From positions 1-64,000 of the forward strand of contig JAQYWO010000008.1 in assembly GCA_029379215.1 (NCBI GenBank): a stretch of DNA of 64,000 bases, in the 5' to 3' direction. The notes under the pieces are model-generated. The model had not been told where the DNA came from and ran no database searches. It saw only the letters and a list, made by a program, of their open reading frames with translations. Origin of the DNA: Rhizonema sp. PD37 (GTDB lineage: Bacteria; Cyanobacteriota; Cyanobacteriia; Cyanobacteriales; Nostocaceae). This document shows, piece after piece, positions 9,290-18,108 of the stretch (positions are counted from its first letter, which is position 1; each line of letters opens with the position of its first letter). A program made the translations under genes and the position numbers.

Positions 9290-10648
9290 ATGATGAGCGC
9301 TTTGGAGAAGCACCATAGTGCATCTCCACTGGTACAACAGCTTAATATATATTCAAAAACGTCTGCCATGAAAGATTCTTTCACAACAAATACAGCGTTG
9401 CTTCGCAAAAAAATTAGAGGATACTTACAGTTTGGTAATCAACGGTTTTTGGCAACACCAGAGAGATCGCTGTTGGAAGCATATCAGTCTGCTCAAATTA
9501 TTAAAAATATTGAACTTGAGCATTTTGCTGGTCAAAAAATATCACCTGAGTCTGCTGATTATACTGAAAGTGTCATGAGCTATTGGCAAGTCTACCTTGC
9601 TAAAAACTTAAGTATTATCAAGGTGAAGCTGGCAGAGTTTCGGCTGAGTCGTTCGCTATTAAATACATCCAATTCCGTATTTTTAGACAAGCTCAAGTTC
9701 ATTGATGATGTTATAGCCAAGTATATTCCTCACGATGAATTGATAGAAAGCGCGATCGTGCCCATCGAACAACCTGCGCCAGTAAACCAAGAGGTAATAT
9801 TTCGACAGCCGATTTTAAATGATACAGCCCCTCCTAAAAATAGACCTAAATCCGATAAAACTGGTGTATTACCAAGGTCCATCGGCAGAACAATTGATAG
9901 AATTAAAGCAGATCTTTCTCCTCAAGGAGAACAGCAATTTGTTAGGAATTTCCGGATTTCTAGAAATAAAACGAGATCTGCTGTAAGATTTTTAGTCCTA
10001 CTTATTCTTGTACCAGTTTTAACTCAAAATGTATCCAAACATTTTCTAGTAAAACCGATAGTAGATCGAATACAAGGTGAGAGCAAATCTCATGTTTTTC
10101 TAAATTCCGAAATGGAGGAAGAAGCTTTCCAAGAATTAAAGACTTTTGAGAAGAAACTACAGTTCAAAAGTCTTATAACCAAAGCACCACAGCTCTCGAT
10201 AGAAGAAAAAGAAGAACAAATAAAAGAGAAAGCGCTCGAGCTAGTCGAGGAATTTCGCGAGAAAAGTACTCATGCTATTAGCAATGTATTTGCTGATGTC
10301 ATCTCACTTTTTGCTTTTGGTATCATCGTTGCTACAAGTAGAAGAGAAATTGCGATTGTGAAGTCGTTTATGGATGAGATCGTCTACGGTATTAGCGATA
10401 GCGCCAAAGCTTTTATAATTATTTTATCAACAGATATATTTGTCGGATTCCACTCACCACATGGATGGGAAGTTCTTTTAGAAGGGACGGCAGAACATTT
10501 AGGACTACCGGCAAATAGAAACGCAATATTTTTATTTATTGCAACATTTCCTGTGATTTTAAATACTGTATTTAAATACTGGATATTTCGCTATCTCAGT
10601 AAATGGTCTCCTTCAGCATTAGCGACAATGAAAGAAATGGACGAGTAA
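9290..10648 (+). CDS. pxcA: Proton extrusion protein PxcA (CemA family)
   Basis: PxcA/CemA proteins are cytoplasmic-membrane proteins needed for light-induced proton extrusion and pH balance; CemA is the chloroplast-encoded homologue. The N-terminal half is soluble with the family pattern ATPERSLLEAYQSAQIIKNIE and EHFAGQKIS. The C-terminal half has several transmembrane helices, including FLVLLILVPVLTQNVSKHF and a final segment ending in FKYWIFRYLSKWSPSA. At 452 residues the length is typical for the cyanobacterial form. The start is uncertain: an ATG at 9368 (MKDSFTTN) would place the family N-terminus correctly, and neither start has a strong ribosome site. Confidence 0.88.
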   Translation: MMSALEKHHSASPLVQQLNIYSKTSAMKDSFTTNTALLRKKIRGYLQFGNQRFLATPERSLLEAYQSAQIIKNIELEHFAGQKISPESADYTESVMSYWQVYLAKNLSIIKVKLAEFRLSRSLLNTSNSVFLDKLKFIDDVIAKYIPHDELIESAIVPIEQPAPVNQEVIFRQPILNDTAPPKNRPKSDKTGVLPRSIGRTIDRIKADLSPQGEQQFVRNFRISRNKTRSAVRFLVLLILVPVLTQNVSKHFLVKPIVDRIQGESKSHVFLNSEMEEEAFQELKTFEKKLQFKSLITKAPQLSIEEKEEQIKEKALELVEEFREKSTHAISNVFADVISLFAFGIIVATSRREIAIVKSFMDEIVYGISDSAKAFIIILSTDIFVGFHSPHGWEVLLEGTAEHLGLPANRNAIFLFIATFPVILNTVFKYWIFRYLSKWSPSALATMKEMDE

Positions 10649-10687
10649 ATCGCTTATCTTTAAATTGGTTAATATTTAGTAGTTAGT

Positions 10688-10724
10688 AGATGATAGTTGA
10701 TTGTTAGTATATCAACTATCATCT
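10688..10724. terminator. Hairpin between convergent pxcA and acylphosphatase genes
   Basis: A perfect 14-base stem (agatgatagttgat with its complement at 10711-10724) encloses a 9-base loop. It lies in the 105-base gap between two converging genes, so it probably ends transcription from both sides. Confidence 0.65.
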
Positions 10725-10753
10725 ATCAACGATTAACAAACAACAAACAAAAT

Positions 10754-11050
10754 CTATCTAACGTCAAATCCCTGTAACCCTTCCAACTCTTCATACGCCA
10801 CCATAACATCTTTTACCATCGCAGCAGGTGGACCCTGATAACACCAGCGAATCATCTCTTCCACAACCTTTCGGTTACCTTCAAAGACTGCTTCCACTCG
10901 ACGATCTGGGAGATTCCGCACCCAACCGCTTAACCTCAACTGACTAGCTGTATCCATAGTGGCATAGCGATAGCCTACCCCTTGGACTTTGCCAGAAATG
11001 ATGACATGGGCACGAATTTGTTCTAATTGTGGTGTAGAATTATCCATCAA
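10754..11050 (-). CDS. acyP: Acylphosphatase
   Basis: A small enzyme that hydrolyses acyl phosphates such as carbamoyl or 1,3-bisphosphoglycerate. The 98-residue protein has the family signature GKVQGVGYRYATMDTA, with the phosphate-binding Arg, and GWVRNLPDRRVEAVFEG, with the catalytic Asn. The length is standard. Its biological role in cyanobacteria is unclear. Confidence 0.93.
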   Translation of the reverse strand: MMDNSTPQLEQIRAHVIISGKVQGVGYRYATMDTASQLRLSGWVRNLPDRRVEAVFEGNRKVVEEMIRWCYQGPPAAMVKDVMVAYEELEGLQGFDVR

Positions 11051-11204
11051 CTGGTTAAGTCTTGATTATTCCCAGTTTACCGTGTTTACTACACACTAAG
11101 CAATTTTTAGTTCCATTACCCATAAGAACTAGAGATACAGGAGATTAAGAGACAGGAATTAGAATTCAGGAGCCAGGAGTTTTAAATTTTCTCCCCTATG
11201 ACTT

Positions 11205-11588
11205 ATGCTTTTACCATTACTTAATACAGAAACCATTTGGGCTATTATCAATGAGGAAATTAATGATGCAACTGTGAACCAGTTGGTATGGCACTACTTG
11301 GGATACCGCTACGACTCCTCCTCTGAACAGTGGGATACTCAAGAAGTGACACAAGAGTGGCGAGATGAGTACGCACAACCACCAGATTTTATCGCTAATC
11401 GCCCCCCAACGGTCAAGTTGGCTCGTTCTATTCCTCCACAGAACAAACAACTCCTTAAAGAACAACTAGGTTTCAAAGGATACAAAATTGGTGAATTTGG
11501 ACCTCGGCAAACTCGAAGGGCAACTGTGGCAGGTTGGTTGTTAAGCTACATGAAACAAAACCATTCTCATGTTAACAGAACAAAATAA
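11205..11588 (+). CDS. DUF1823 family protein
   Basis: A 127-residue soluble protein recognised as DUF1823, a family of unknown function found in cyanobacteria and plastid-bearing organisms. It shows the family pattern WHYLGYRYD, PPDFIANRPPTVKLARSIP and NKQLLKEQLGFKGYKI. Its last 20 bases overlap the start of the next gene in another frame, which suggests the two are translated from one message. Confidence 0.8.
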   Translation: MLLPLLNTETIWAIINEEINDATVNQLVWHYLGYRYDSSSEQWDTQEVTQEWRDEYAQPPDFIANRPPTVKLARSIPPQNKQLLKEQLGFKGYKIGEFGPRQTRRATVAGWLLSYMKQNHSHVNRTK

Positions 11589-12081
11589 AGCCATAGCTCT
11601 CGAATTTTATAAAGCTTTTGACAATCGGAATATTGAATTAGCATCAATGCTTCTGTCACCCAATTTTGTTGCTCACATCGCTGGTGTCCCTCAACCGCTT
11701 AATGCTAATGGTTTCAAACAGTTCGGTATGGCGTTCTATTTAGCGTTTACCAACGGTCAACACATATTTGAGGAAATCATTGTTGAGGGCGATAAAGTAG
11801 TTACTTGCGGGACGTTCACGGCTACACATCTTGGTGATTTTCAAGGTCTTCCCGCAACAGGCAAGCAAATTAAGCTATCAATCATGCACATAGATCGCAT
11901 TCAAGACGGCAAAATTATCGAGCATTGGGGGCAAGGAGATGTGCTAGGATTAATGCAGCAATTGGGTATTATTTTTCTACCCGGTCCCAAACTTTTTCCA
12001 CATATCCTGAAAAGCTTTCTATTTAAGCTGTTTAAGAATACTTGGCAGAAGGAAATGGCAAGCACATACCAATCCCAGTAA
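11569..12081 (+). CDS. SnoaL-like (NTF2-fold) ester cyclase family protein
   Basis: The first 135 or so residues follow the SnoaL/ester cyclase pattern: NKAIALEFYKAFDNRNIE, a central EEIIVEGDKVVTCGTFTATHLGDFQGLPATGKQI, and HIDRIQDGKIIEHWGQGD. This is a small cone-shaped fold used by cyclases, isomerases and many proteins of unknown substrate. A C-terminal extension of about 35 residues is unusual, and its last 50 bases run over the 3' end of the opposing gene. The specific reaction cannot be inferred. Confidence 0.8.
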   Translation: MLTEQNKAIALEFYKAFDNRNIELASMLLSPNFVAHIAGVPQPLNANGFKQFGMAFYLAFTNGQHIFEEIIVEGDKVVTCGTFTATHLGDFQGLPATGKQIKLSIMHIDRIQDGKIIEHWGQGDVLGLMQQLGIIFLPGPKLFPHILKSFLFKLFKNTWQKEMASTYQSQ

Positions 12082-12313
12082 CTGCCATAACAAGTAAGCC
12101 TAAGGCATTGAGAAAGGGGTACATCGCTTCTACATGAAGAATGCGCCAGTGACCTTTGTGTAAAGCTAGTAACAAGCGAAAATTATTCTTCTGACCAGCA
12201 AGATCAGCGATTTGAAACAGAGAACCAGTGATCAGCGTAAGTAGAATTGGTAACACCATAATTGGTGCCAAGGTTCGATGTAATTGACGCCAGCGAGTTT
12301 GTTGAGTTGCCAT
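12032..12313 (-). CDS. Small two-helix membrane protein, PepSY-TM-like
   Basis: A 93-residue protein with two hydrophobic helices (LAPIMVLPILLTLITGSLFQI and ALGLLVMAVTGIGMCLP). The conserved-looking pieces WRQLHRTLAP and LLALHKGHW resemble PepSY-associated membrane helices, which carry His residues. Function is unknown. Its 3' end overlaps that of the SnoaL-like gene by 50 bases. Confidence 0.6.
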   Translation of the reverse strand: MATQQTRWRQLHRTLAPIMVLPILLTLITGSLFQIADLAGQKNNFRLLLALHKGHWRILHVEAMYPFLNALGLLVMAVTGIGMCLPFPSAKYS

Positions 12314-12414
12314 AACTTAGCAGAAAGAAACTTATATAGCCTTTCCTAAGCAACTAGCGATTGAGGTAAACACATGAGTATGATAAAAGAGGAAAATCAG
12401 AGAAAGTTTATCGT

Positions 12415-12678
12415 ATGAGAGAACATTTTATTTCTCTGCCAGAAGATGTTTATTGTCACCTGCTGGCTGTTGCAAAAACCGAAGGAGTAACGCCTGCTGA
12501 CTGGATTGCCTCACAGTTGTCGTCAGATGTTGACCAGCAAAGACCACTTGCCGTTTTGCTATCAGATTTGGTTGGGTCTATTAACAGTCAGACTGAAACT
12601 TCTTCTTCTTATGAGAAAACGGTCTTCGGTGAGGCGATCGCCAGTAAACTTGCCAAGCAAGGTATTCGCAGACCGTGA
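12415..12678 (+). CDS. Putative antitoxin of a VapBC-type pair
   Basis: An 87-residue protein directly upstream of a PIN-domain gene. The N-terminal part (ISLPEDVYCHLLAVAKTEGVTPADWIASQL) reads like a ribbon-helix-helix strand-helix-helix and would bind its own operator. The rest would wrap the toxin. The assignment depends mainly on position, size and a 4-base stop/start overlap with the next gene. Confidence 0.65.
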   Translation: MREHFISLPEDVYCHLLAVAKTEGVTPADWIASQLSSDVDQQRPLAVLLSDLVGSINSQTETSSSYEKTVFGEAIASKLAKQGIRRP

Positions 12679-13085
12679 TCCTGGTTGATACTGCACCGTT
12701 GATTGCTTTGATTGATGCGGGACAAGGAGAATCACATCATCGTTGTGTCGAAGCCTATCAAAAGATAACCAGTCCCCTGGTCACAACATGGTGCTGTTTT
12801 ACAGAAGCTATGTATTTCCTTCATCAGTTACGGGGTTGGTTTGCCCAGGATATTCTGTGGCAATTTATTGAACGGAAAGCTCTCTTCTTGCATACATCAG
12901 GTATTGATGAGCCACAAAGAATGCGGGAACTAATGAGGCAGTATCAGGACGTGCCGATGGATTTGGCAGATGCGTCCCTTGTCTCTGCTGCCGAGACGTT
13001 AAATATCAGTCGAATTTTCTCACTGGACAGCGATTTTTATATTTATCGTTTCCAGCGAACAAAGGCATTTGAGGTTATTCCCTAA
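12675..13085 (+). CDS. PIN-domain toxin, VapC-like
   Basis: The 136-residue protein should be a Mg2+-dependent RNase held inactive by the upstream antitoxin. PIN acidic residues are visible: D5 in ILVDTAPLIALID, a Glu in CFTEAMYFL, and the late Asp pair in PMDLADASLVSAAE and FSLDSDF. Translation begins at a GTG that overlaps the antitoxin stop (GTGA), indicating coupling. A hairpin lies just after the stop codon. Confidence 0.85.
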   Translation: MILVDTAPLIALIDAGQGESHHRCVEAYQKITSPLVTTWCCFTEAMYFLHQLRGWFAQDILWQFIERKALFLHTSGIDEPQRMRELMRQYQDVPMDLADASLVSAAETLNISRIFSLDSDFYIYRFQRTKAFEVIP

Positions 13086-13088
13086 ATT

Positions 13089-13112
13089 ACCAACTTATGA
13101 CCCTAAGTTGGT
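13089..13112 (+). terminator. Hairpin after the PIN toxin gene
   Basis: A perfect 9-base stem (accaactta / taagttggt) with a 6-base loop starts 3 bases after the stop codon. The T-tract expected of an intrinsic terminator is missing; a group II intron-like sequence begins at the next base instead. Confidence 0.6.
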
Positions 13113-13305
13113 GTGCGATTCGTTGATTACTGAATCTCAGTAACCAGCCCGTAAATAGGTAATCCAACCAGAAATGGTTGAACTCCAGACAGGATTGAGG
13201 TGCAAGCCCTCCCCCTCAAACTCAGAGGTGACTCCTTACCTGCCCCTAGTGACCGAACTCGGAATTTCGGAGGCTAAAGCGGGGAACCTAGAAAAAGACC
13301 TTGCA
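13113..13305 (+). mobile_element. 5' fragment of a bacterial group II intron
   Basis: The segment opens with GTGCGATTCGTT, matching the GUGYG 5' end of group II introns. It continues with pieces I recognise from domain I of cyanobacterial introns (agcccgtaaataggtaatcc, gaggtgcaagccctc, cctgcccctagtgaccgaac). It stops after about 190 bases, with no domains II-VI and no reverse transcriptase, so it is a dead remnant. Insertion directly behind a terminator-like hairpin is the habit of some bacterial intron classes. The right edge is approximate. Confidence 0.6.
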
Positions 13306-13435
13306 CTTTCTGCTTTGGAAGAACGATTTACCTAGACAAAGAGCCAAAGATACTGAACAGGATAAATTAGCTCGATTTGAGCGGATTAAAAAGGCGATTA
13401 CAGCCTTAGAAAAACAACAAGCACTTTTGGTGATT
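13306..13435 (+). pseudogene. Short coding-looking remnant, origin unknown
   Basis: A plus-strand frame reads DLPRQRAKDTEQDKLARFER followed by IKKAITALEKQQALL, a plausible charged coiled coil. It has no convincing start and is cut off by the end of the opposing gene. It may be the tail of a disrupted gene joined to the intron fragment. Confidence 0.3.
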
Positions 13436-15346
13436 TTACAAAATTGTCCCAATTTCCTCCAAATAAACTTGAGAAAATGGGACCTCTTCTCCCAAAGAGT
13501 ACTCTTCAATCACACCCTTTCGTTTTAGAGAAATATTCTTTTCTCGTTTAATCACAACGGTCGATTCATCGAAGACATCCCGTGCCAATGTCATCTCTAT
13601 TTCGGTAGGATTATTCAGAATTACCATGTTACTACCATAGTAAAACATACCCTCATCTTCTAAAATATCTTCTGAGTATTCAGCAATGAGCAAATCAAGT
13701 TTGGGATTGCGTAGTAAGCTGAGAAGATTTGTACTATAATCATTATTCAAGATTTTTGGCGAACGATTGATGAAAACTGCATCGCGACAAACTGCGCCTA
13801 TCGTCCAGTCAGGGTGTTGCAAAAGAATATGGTCAATAGTATCTTGAAGTTCTTGAACTGAGATGCGGTTAAAAGTGATAATTGGTATTCTGGCATCGTT
13901 ACCAGACTTAAAGAAAGTTTCCAAAATGTTTGAAGGGACTTCAACGCTTTCACCAATAGCAGGGTTAAGATGCATTAAAACACCGGGTGCAGCATTGATT
14001 TCCAAGATGGCGAAGTTTCCGGACGTCCATGATTCGCTGAGATTTTGGGCAATGACATCAATCCCAAGACAAGTTAAGCGGAAGTGTTGGGCAATGTCTT
14101 GCGCCAACATAATATTTTCAGGGTGAATAGTTCGCGTAGCATCAATACTTACACCACCAGATGAAAGATTAGCAACTTTGCGAAGATAAACCATGCGATC
14201 ATTCTCAATCACGCTGTCTAACGACAAACGCTGTTGCTTGAGATACTGTTCCATCGCCTCATCACACTGAATTTTACTCATCGGTGATGTTGGTGTATCT
14301 AAACGTGCTGGTGTTCGGTTTTCCTTTCTGATTAACTCGTTGATTGTAGAGTGTCCATCACCTACAATCCATGCAGGACGACGTTCCGTGGCGGCAACAA
14401 ATTTTCCATTAACACATAGCAAGCGAAAATCTGCCCCAGAAATGCTTTTCTCAACTATGACACGTGTCGGTTCGTTTTCTGGAATGGCATTAACTGCCCG
14501 CTCAAAAGCTAGTTCCAATTCTGCACCATCTCGCACTTCTGCTGTCACACCAATTCCTTTGTGACCAGCTACAGGCTTGACGGCAACAGGGTACCCAATT
14601 TCTCTTGCCACCTCAAAGGCTTCTCTTTCGGAAAAAACAATGTCACCATTTGGTACTGGGAAACCCAATGTTTTTAAGAATGCCTTGCAATCATCTTTAC
14701 GAGTTGTGAAGTCGGAATCCGCATGACTATCACAGTCAAATGTCGTTGCAATACCACGAACTTGTTTTTTCCCATAGCCGTACTGCATCAACCCTTCGTT
14801 CGGCAGATAAAAGGTGGGAATACCTTTGTAGGCTGCTGTTCGTAATAAGGTATAAACTGTTGGACCCCCATAAACAGAATCACGGAATCTTTTTTGAAGC
14901 GTGATCATCTGTTCAGAAAAGTTCACGTCTTCGTCTTGAGTCATGGCTTCAAACCAATCCCAAACGAAGTAGATAACAGAACGAATTGTACGTTCATGGA
15001 GTGACTGGACGCTAATTCGAGCATAATCCTTATATGGCTTCACACTCCACCGATCAACGTGCAAACCCATGTCAAGCTTTGCGACTTCTGACACAGTTCT
15101 GGCAAATAAATGGGCGTAAGACTCATGTGTTTCATCGCGTATGTACGGATAGCGATCGCTAATAATTGAGACATACCCCTCTATCTGCAATGGTTTCTGA
15201 TTCCCAGTCAGAGCAAAATCTGCTACCAGTGCCCCTGTATTCAAATAGGGATTTGGTCCAATGTAATGTTTGAAGTTGAAAATATCGAATGCATCCGTTC
15301 TTCTCGCATTAACGCGGACTGCATCGGTGATTCTTTCTTGAAGCAT
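13436..15346 (-). CDS. cphA2: Cyanophycin synthetase 2-type protein (CphA2)
   Basis: CphA enzymes make cyanophycin, the Asp-Arg nitrogen reserve. CphA2 re-polymerises beta-Asp-Arg dipeptides. This 636-residue protein has the CphA N-terminal domain, an ATP-grasp domain from about residue 215 (KDDCKAFLKTLGFPVP, YPVAVKPVAGHKGIGV, FAILEINAAPGVLMHL) and a short, degenerate Mur-ligase-like C-terminal part. The P-loop (GTNGKTT-like) and the normal 870-900-residue length of CphA1 are absent. That pattern defines CphA2 rather than a broken cphA1, because the frame is intact throughout. No cyanophycinase gene is adjacent. Confidence 0.8.
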   Translation of the reverse strand: MLQERITDAVRVNARRTDAFDIFNFKHYIGPNPYLNTGALVADFALTGNQKPLQIEGYVSIISDRYPYIRDETHESYAHLFARTVSEVAKLDMGLHVDRWSVKPYKDYARISVQSLHERTIRSVIYFVWDWFEAMTQDEDVNFSEQMITLQKRFRDSVYGGPTVYTLLRTAAYKGIPTFYLPNEGLMQYGYGKKQVRGIATTFDCDSHADSDFTTRKDDCKAFLKTLGFPVPNGDIVFSEREAFEVAREIGYPVAVKPVAGHKGIGVTAEVRDGAELELAFERAVNAIPENEPTRVIVEKSISGADFRLLCVNGKFVAATERRPAWIVGDGHSTINELIRKENRTPARLDTPTSPMSKIQCDEAMEQYLKQQRLSLDSVIENDRMVYLRKVANLSSGGVSIDATRTIHPENIMLAQDIAQHFRLTCLGIDVIAQNLSESWTSGNFAILEINAAPGVLMHLNPAIGESVEVPSNILETFFKSGNDARIPIITFNRISVQELQDTIDHILLQHPDWTIGAVCRDAVFINRSPKILNNDYSTNLLSLLRNPKLDLLIAEYSEDILEDEGMFYYGSNMVILNNPTEIEMTLARDVFDESTVVIKREKNISLKRKGVIEEYSLGEEVPFSQVYLEEIGTIL

Positions 15347-15704
15347 TGACTATAGACCTTTTGCTAAACACCCCGAAATCCGGACACTCTCCCGCATGTT
15401 TTTCCAGATGTATGATATCTCTTGTTGATTCAGTTAGCATTTTTTACTTAGCTACTGTGATATCAGACTTTACACCTAGTGTTTACCAATGAGAAAGCAT
15501 CAAAATCAGTATATGTAGATTTATATTATAACTTTAGAACTCAGTGTTGCCAGCTATCTAAGGACATAAATGATATTTTTTCTCATAAAACAGTTTTGAA
15601 TCACCTTTGATTGTTAATCATTGAAAAACCTCTCGCTCTACTAATGATTTAGGATTGATATAGCTTGTTTAAAATTGGTCTAGCATTGAATCAACCTAAC
15701 AATA
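15347..15704. other. Divergent promoter region of cphA2 and the GTPase gene
   Basis: 358 AT-rich bases between divergent genes. I looked for an NtcA palindrome (GTA-N8-TAC) and did not find one. No gene or strong hairpin is visible. Confidence 0.4.
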
Positions 15705-17099
15705 GTGCCAAAAAACATACAAGAAACTCATTTAAACCGTGCTCGTGCTAGTCTCAGACAAGCACTCTCTTGGTATGGAAACCTTCGTAAATCAGGAGTC
15801 TCATCAAATTCCCAATTAGCTGGTTTAGTCAAACCTGAATTAGAGGCTTTGACCTCTACACTCAATAAACTAGACAATAATATAATTCGTATTGCCGCCT
15901 TCGGGCTAGTTAGCCGTGGTAAGTCCGCTGTTTTGAATGCCCTGTTAGGACAAAAGGTTTTGCAAACAGGACCACTTAATGGTGTCACTCAATACCCGCG
16001 TTCTATATATTGGAATCCTGGTGGTAAAGTCCAAGTAGAGTTAATTGATACTCCTGGATTAGATGAAATTGCTGGAGAATCAAGAGCGCAAATGGCGCGA
16101 GATGTTGCGCGTCAAGCAGATTTAATTTTATTTGTAGTGTCGGGTGATATTACCAGAATAGAGTATCGCGCATTACATAAGTTGCGCCAGGCTCAGAAAC
16201 CGTTGATTTTAGTGTTTAATAAAATCGACCTGTACCCAGATACAGATATTGAAGCAATTTACAGAAATTTAAAACAGTTGGCGGGGGGACAGATAAAGGA
16301 TGACATCATAGATGTAACTCCTGAATTAACTGTAGGTTTTACAGCTACCCCTTTACAACCTGATGAAATAGTAATGGTGGCGGCGGAACCTGCACCGATG
16401 GAAGTACGCGTTGAGTGGAGTAATGGAAATGTAACCTACGAATTAGAAACACCACCACCGCAGATAGATGAACTCAAACAAACAATTCTGAAAATTCTCA
16501 ATCGAGAAGGGCGATCGCTACTAGCTTTAAATGCACTCATCCAAGCCAAAGACGTAGAAGAAGCGATCGCGCAAAAAACTATCGATCTCCGGCAAAAAGA
16601 AACAGAAGACCTCATTTGGCAGTTTACCAGATATAAAGCTTTAGCAGTAGGGCTAAATCCCATCGCTTTCGTAGATGTCTTGGGCGGAACTGTAGCAGAC
16701 TTAGTTTTAATTCGCTCTCTAGCACGGTTGTACAATTTACCAATGACTGGTTATGAAGCCGGAAAGATTTTAAAAACAATTTTATTCAGTAGTGGTGGCT
16801 TACTTCTAGGAGAATTAGGCAGTGGTTTACTTTTGGGTTTGGGTAAAAGTGCAACAGCAATTGCGACGGTTGACAATCCCACAAATATAACTGCTTATGC
16901 TGGTAGTGCATTAGCCCAAGCTGGGATCGCCGGTTATGGTGCGTACGTCGTAGGTAAAGCAGCGCAAGCCTATTTAGAAAAAGGTTGTACTTGGGGAGAA
17001 TTAGGTGCGAGTACGGTGATTGCAGAAATTCTCTCCGAAGTAGAGCCAAATACAATTATGTATCGTTTGCGGCAGGATTTAGAAAAATATTTAAGCTAA
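15705..17099 (+). CDS. GTP-binding protein with C-terminal DUF697
   Basis: A 464-residue Era-like GTPase. G1 is GLVSRGKSAVLN near residue 68, G3 is DTPG in VELIDTPGLDE, and G4 is NKID in LVFNKIDLYP. The C-terminal part has hydrophobic helices and glycine-rich segments (LGGTVADLVLIRSLARLYNLP; GGLLLGELGSGLLLGLG) typical of DUF697 proteins that associate with membranes. Translation starts at GTG. The cellular role is unknown. Confidence 0.85.
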   Translation: MPKNIQETHLNRARASLRQALSWYGNLRKSGVSSNSQLAGLVKPELEALTSTLNKLDNNIIRIAAFGLVSRGKSAVLNALLGQKVLQTGPLNGVTQYPRSIYWNPGGKVQVELIDTPGLDEIAGESRAQMARDVARQADLILFVVSGDITRIEYRALHKLRQAQKPLILVFNKIDLYPDTDIEAIYRNLKQLAGGQIKDDIIDVTPELTVGFTATPLQPDEIVMVAAEPAPMEVRVEWSNGNVTYELETPPPQIDELKQTILKILNREGRSLLALNALIQAKDVEEAIAQKTIDLRQKETEDLIWQFTRYKALAVGLNPIAFVDVLGGTVADLVLIRSLARLYNLPMTGYEAGKILKTILFSSGGLLLGELGSGLLLGLGKSATAIATVDNPTNITAYAGSALAQAGIAGYGAYVVGKAAQAYLEKGCTWGELGASTVIAEILSEVEPNTIMYRLRQDLEKYLS

Positions 17100-17119
17100 A
17101 TTGCTCATCACTAATTAGT

Positions 17120-17959
17120 TTAAGCGAAAAAGTGTGCAGCTGATTGAGTCACTTGTTGAATTGCCTCCAAATCAGGAGAAGGTGTTTCACTTTCCATCTC
17201 TAACCATAACAAATATTCTATATTTCCTGCCGGACCAGTCAGAGGCGACCAAGTTAAACCCTTATAATACCATCCAAGCTCACCAGCCACCTGCAGTACT
17301 TGAAAAATAGCATCAGCTTGATCTTGAAGATTGCGGACAACACCTTTTTTCCCCACACGATTTTTCCCCACTTCAAACTGTGGTTTCACCAGCAACACCG
17401 CTTCACGAGGAGACTGCAAGAGTTGCCACAAAGCAGGCAAAATTTTCGTTAAAGATATAAACGATACATCCACAACCACTAAATCAGCCGAGGAAGAATC
17501 GCCATACAACTCATCTGGCATCAGATATCGTAAATTCGTGCGTTCTCGTAAAATCACGCGATCGTCATTTCGCAAACGCCAGTCAACCTGTCCGTAACCA
17601 ACATCCACACCATAGACCAACTTTGCTCCAGCTTGCAACAGACAATCAGTAAAACCGCCCGTAGAAATTCCGCCATCCAGACAAATGCGTCCTTCTACAG
17701 AAATCGCAAACACATCCATTGCTTTCGCCAACTTCTCCCCGCCTCTAGAGACAAAGCGCGATCGCTGCTTCACCTTAATTACAGCCAAACTCTCAACGTC
17801 CATTCCCGGCTTATCAACCACCACATCGTTAACAAGCACTTCCCCCGCCTGAATTAAGCGCTGTGCTTGTTGGCGAGACGAACATAAATTCAACTCCACC
17901 AACAAAACATCCAATCTTTCCTTTCTTCTCTTGGCTTCCTTGGCGTCTTGGCGGTTCAT
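17120..17959 (-). CDS. tlyA: TlyA-family rRNA 2'-O-methyltransferase
   Basis: The 279-residue protein has an N-terminal S4 RNA-binding domain (RLDVLLVELNLCSSRQQAQRLI) followed by an FtsJ-like SAM-dependent methyltransferase domain (CLDGGISTGGFTDCLLQAGA, VVVDVSFISLTKILP, LVKPQFEVG). Homologues methylate cytidines of both ribosomal subunits; some are annotated hemolysin A. Its 3' end lies 20 bases from that of the convergent GTPase gene. The first 12 residues are highly charged and may not be conserved. Confidence 0.92.
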   Translation of the reverse strand: MNRQDAKEAKRRKERLDVLLVELNLCSSRQQAQRLIQAGEVLVNDVVVDKPGMDVESLAVIKVKQRSRFVSRGGEKLAKAMDVFAISVEGRICLDGGISTGGFTDCLLQAGAKLVYGVDVGYGQVDWRLRNDDRVILRERTNLRYLMPDELYGDSSSADLVVVDVSFISLTKILPALWQLLQSPREAVLLVKPQFEVGKNRVGKKGVVRNLQDQADAIFQVLQVAGELGWYYKGLTWSPLTGPAGNIEYLLWLEMESETPSPDLEAIQQVTQSAAHFFA

Positions 17960-18108
17960 AAAAAAAGCGAGTTTCCCATCATCAGGAGACTCGCTCTATT
18001 CTAAACCTCCTGAGGAGAATTCAGCTATTAGCTTTGAACTCACTTGGTGCAAGTTATGTACACATGAGTAATGTCGATAATGGAGAGCTTTAGGCTCAAT
18101 GCCGACTC

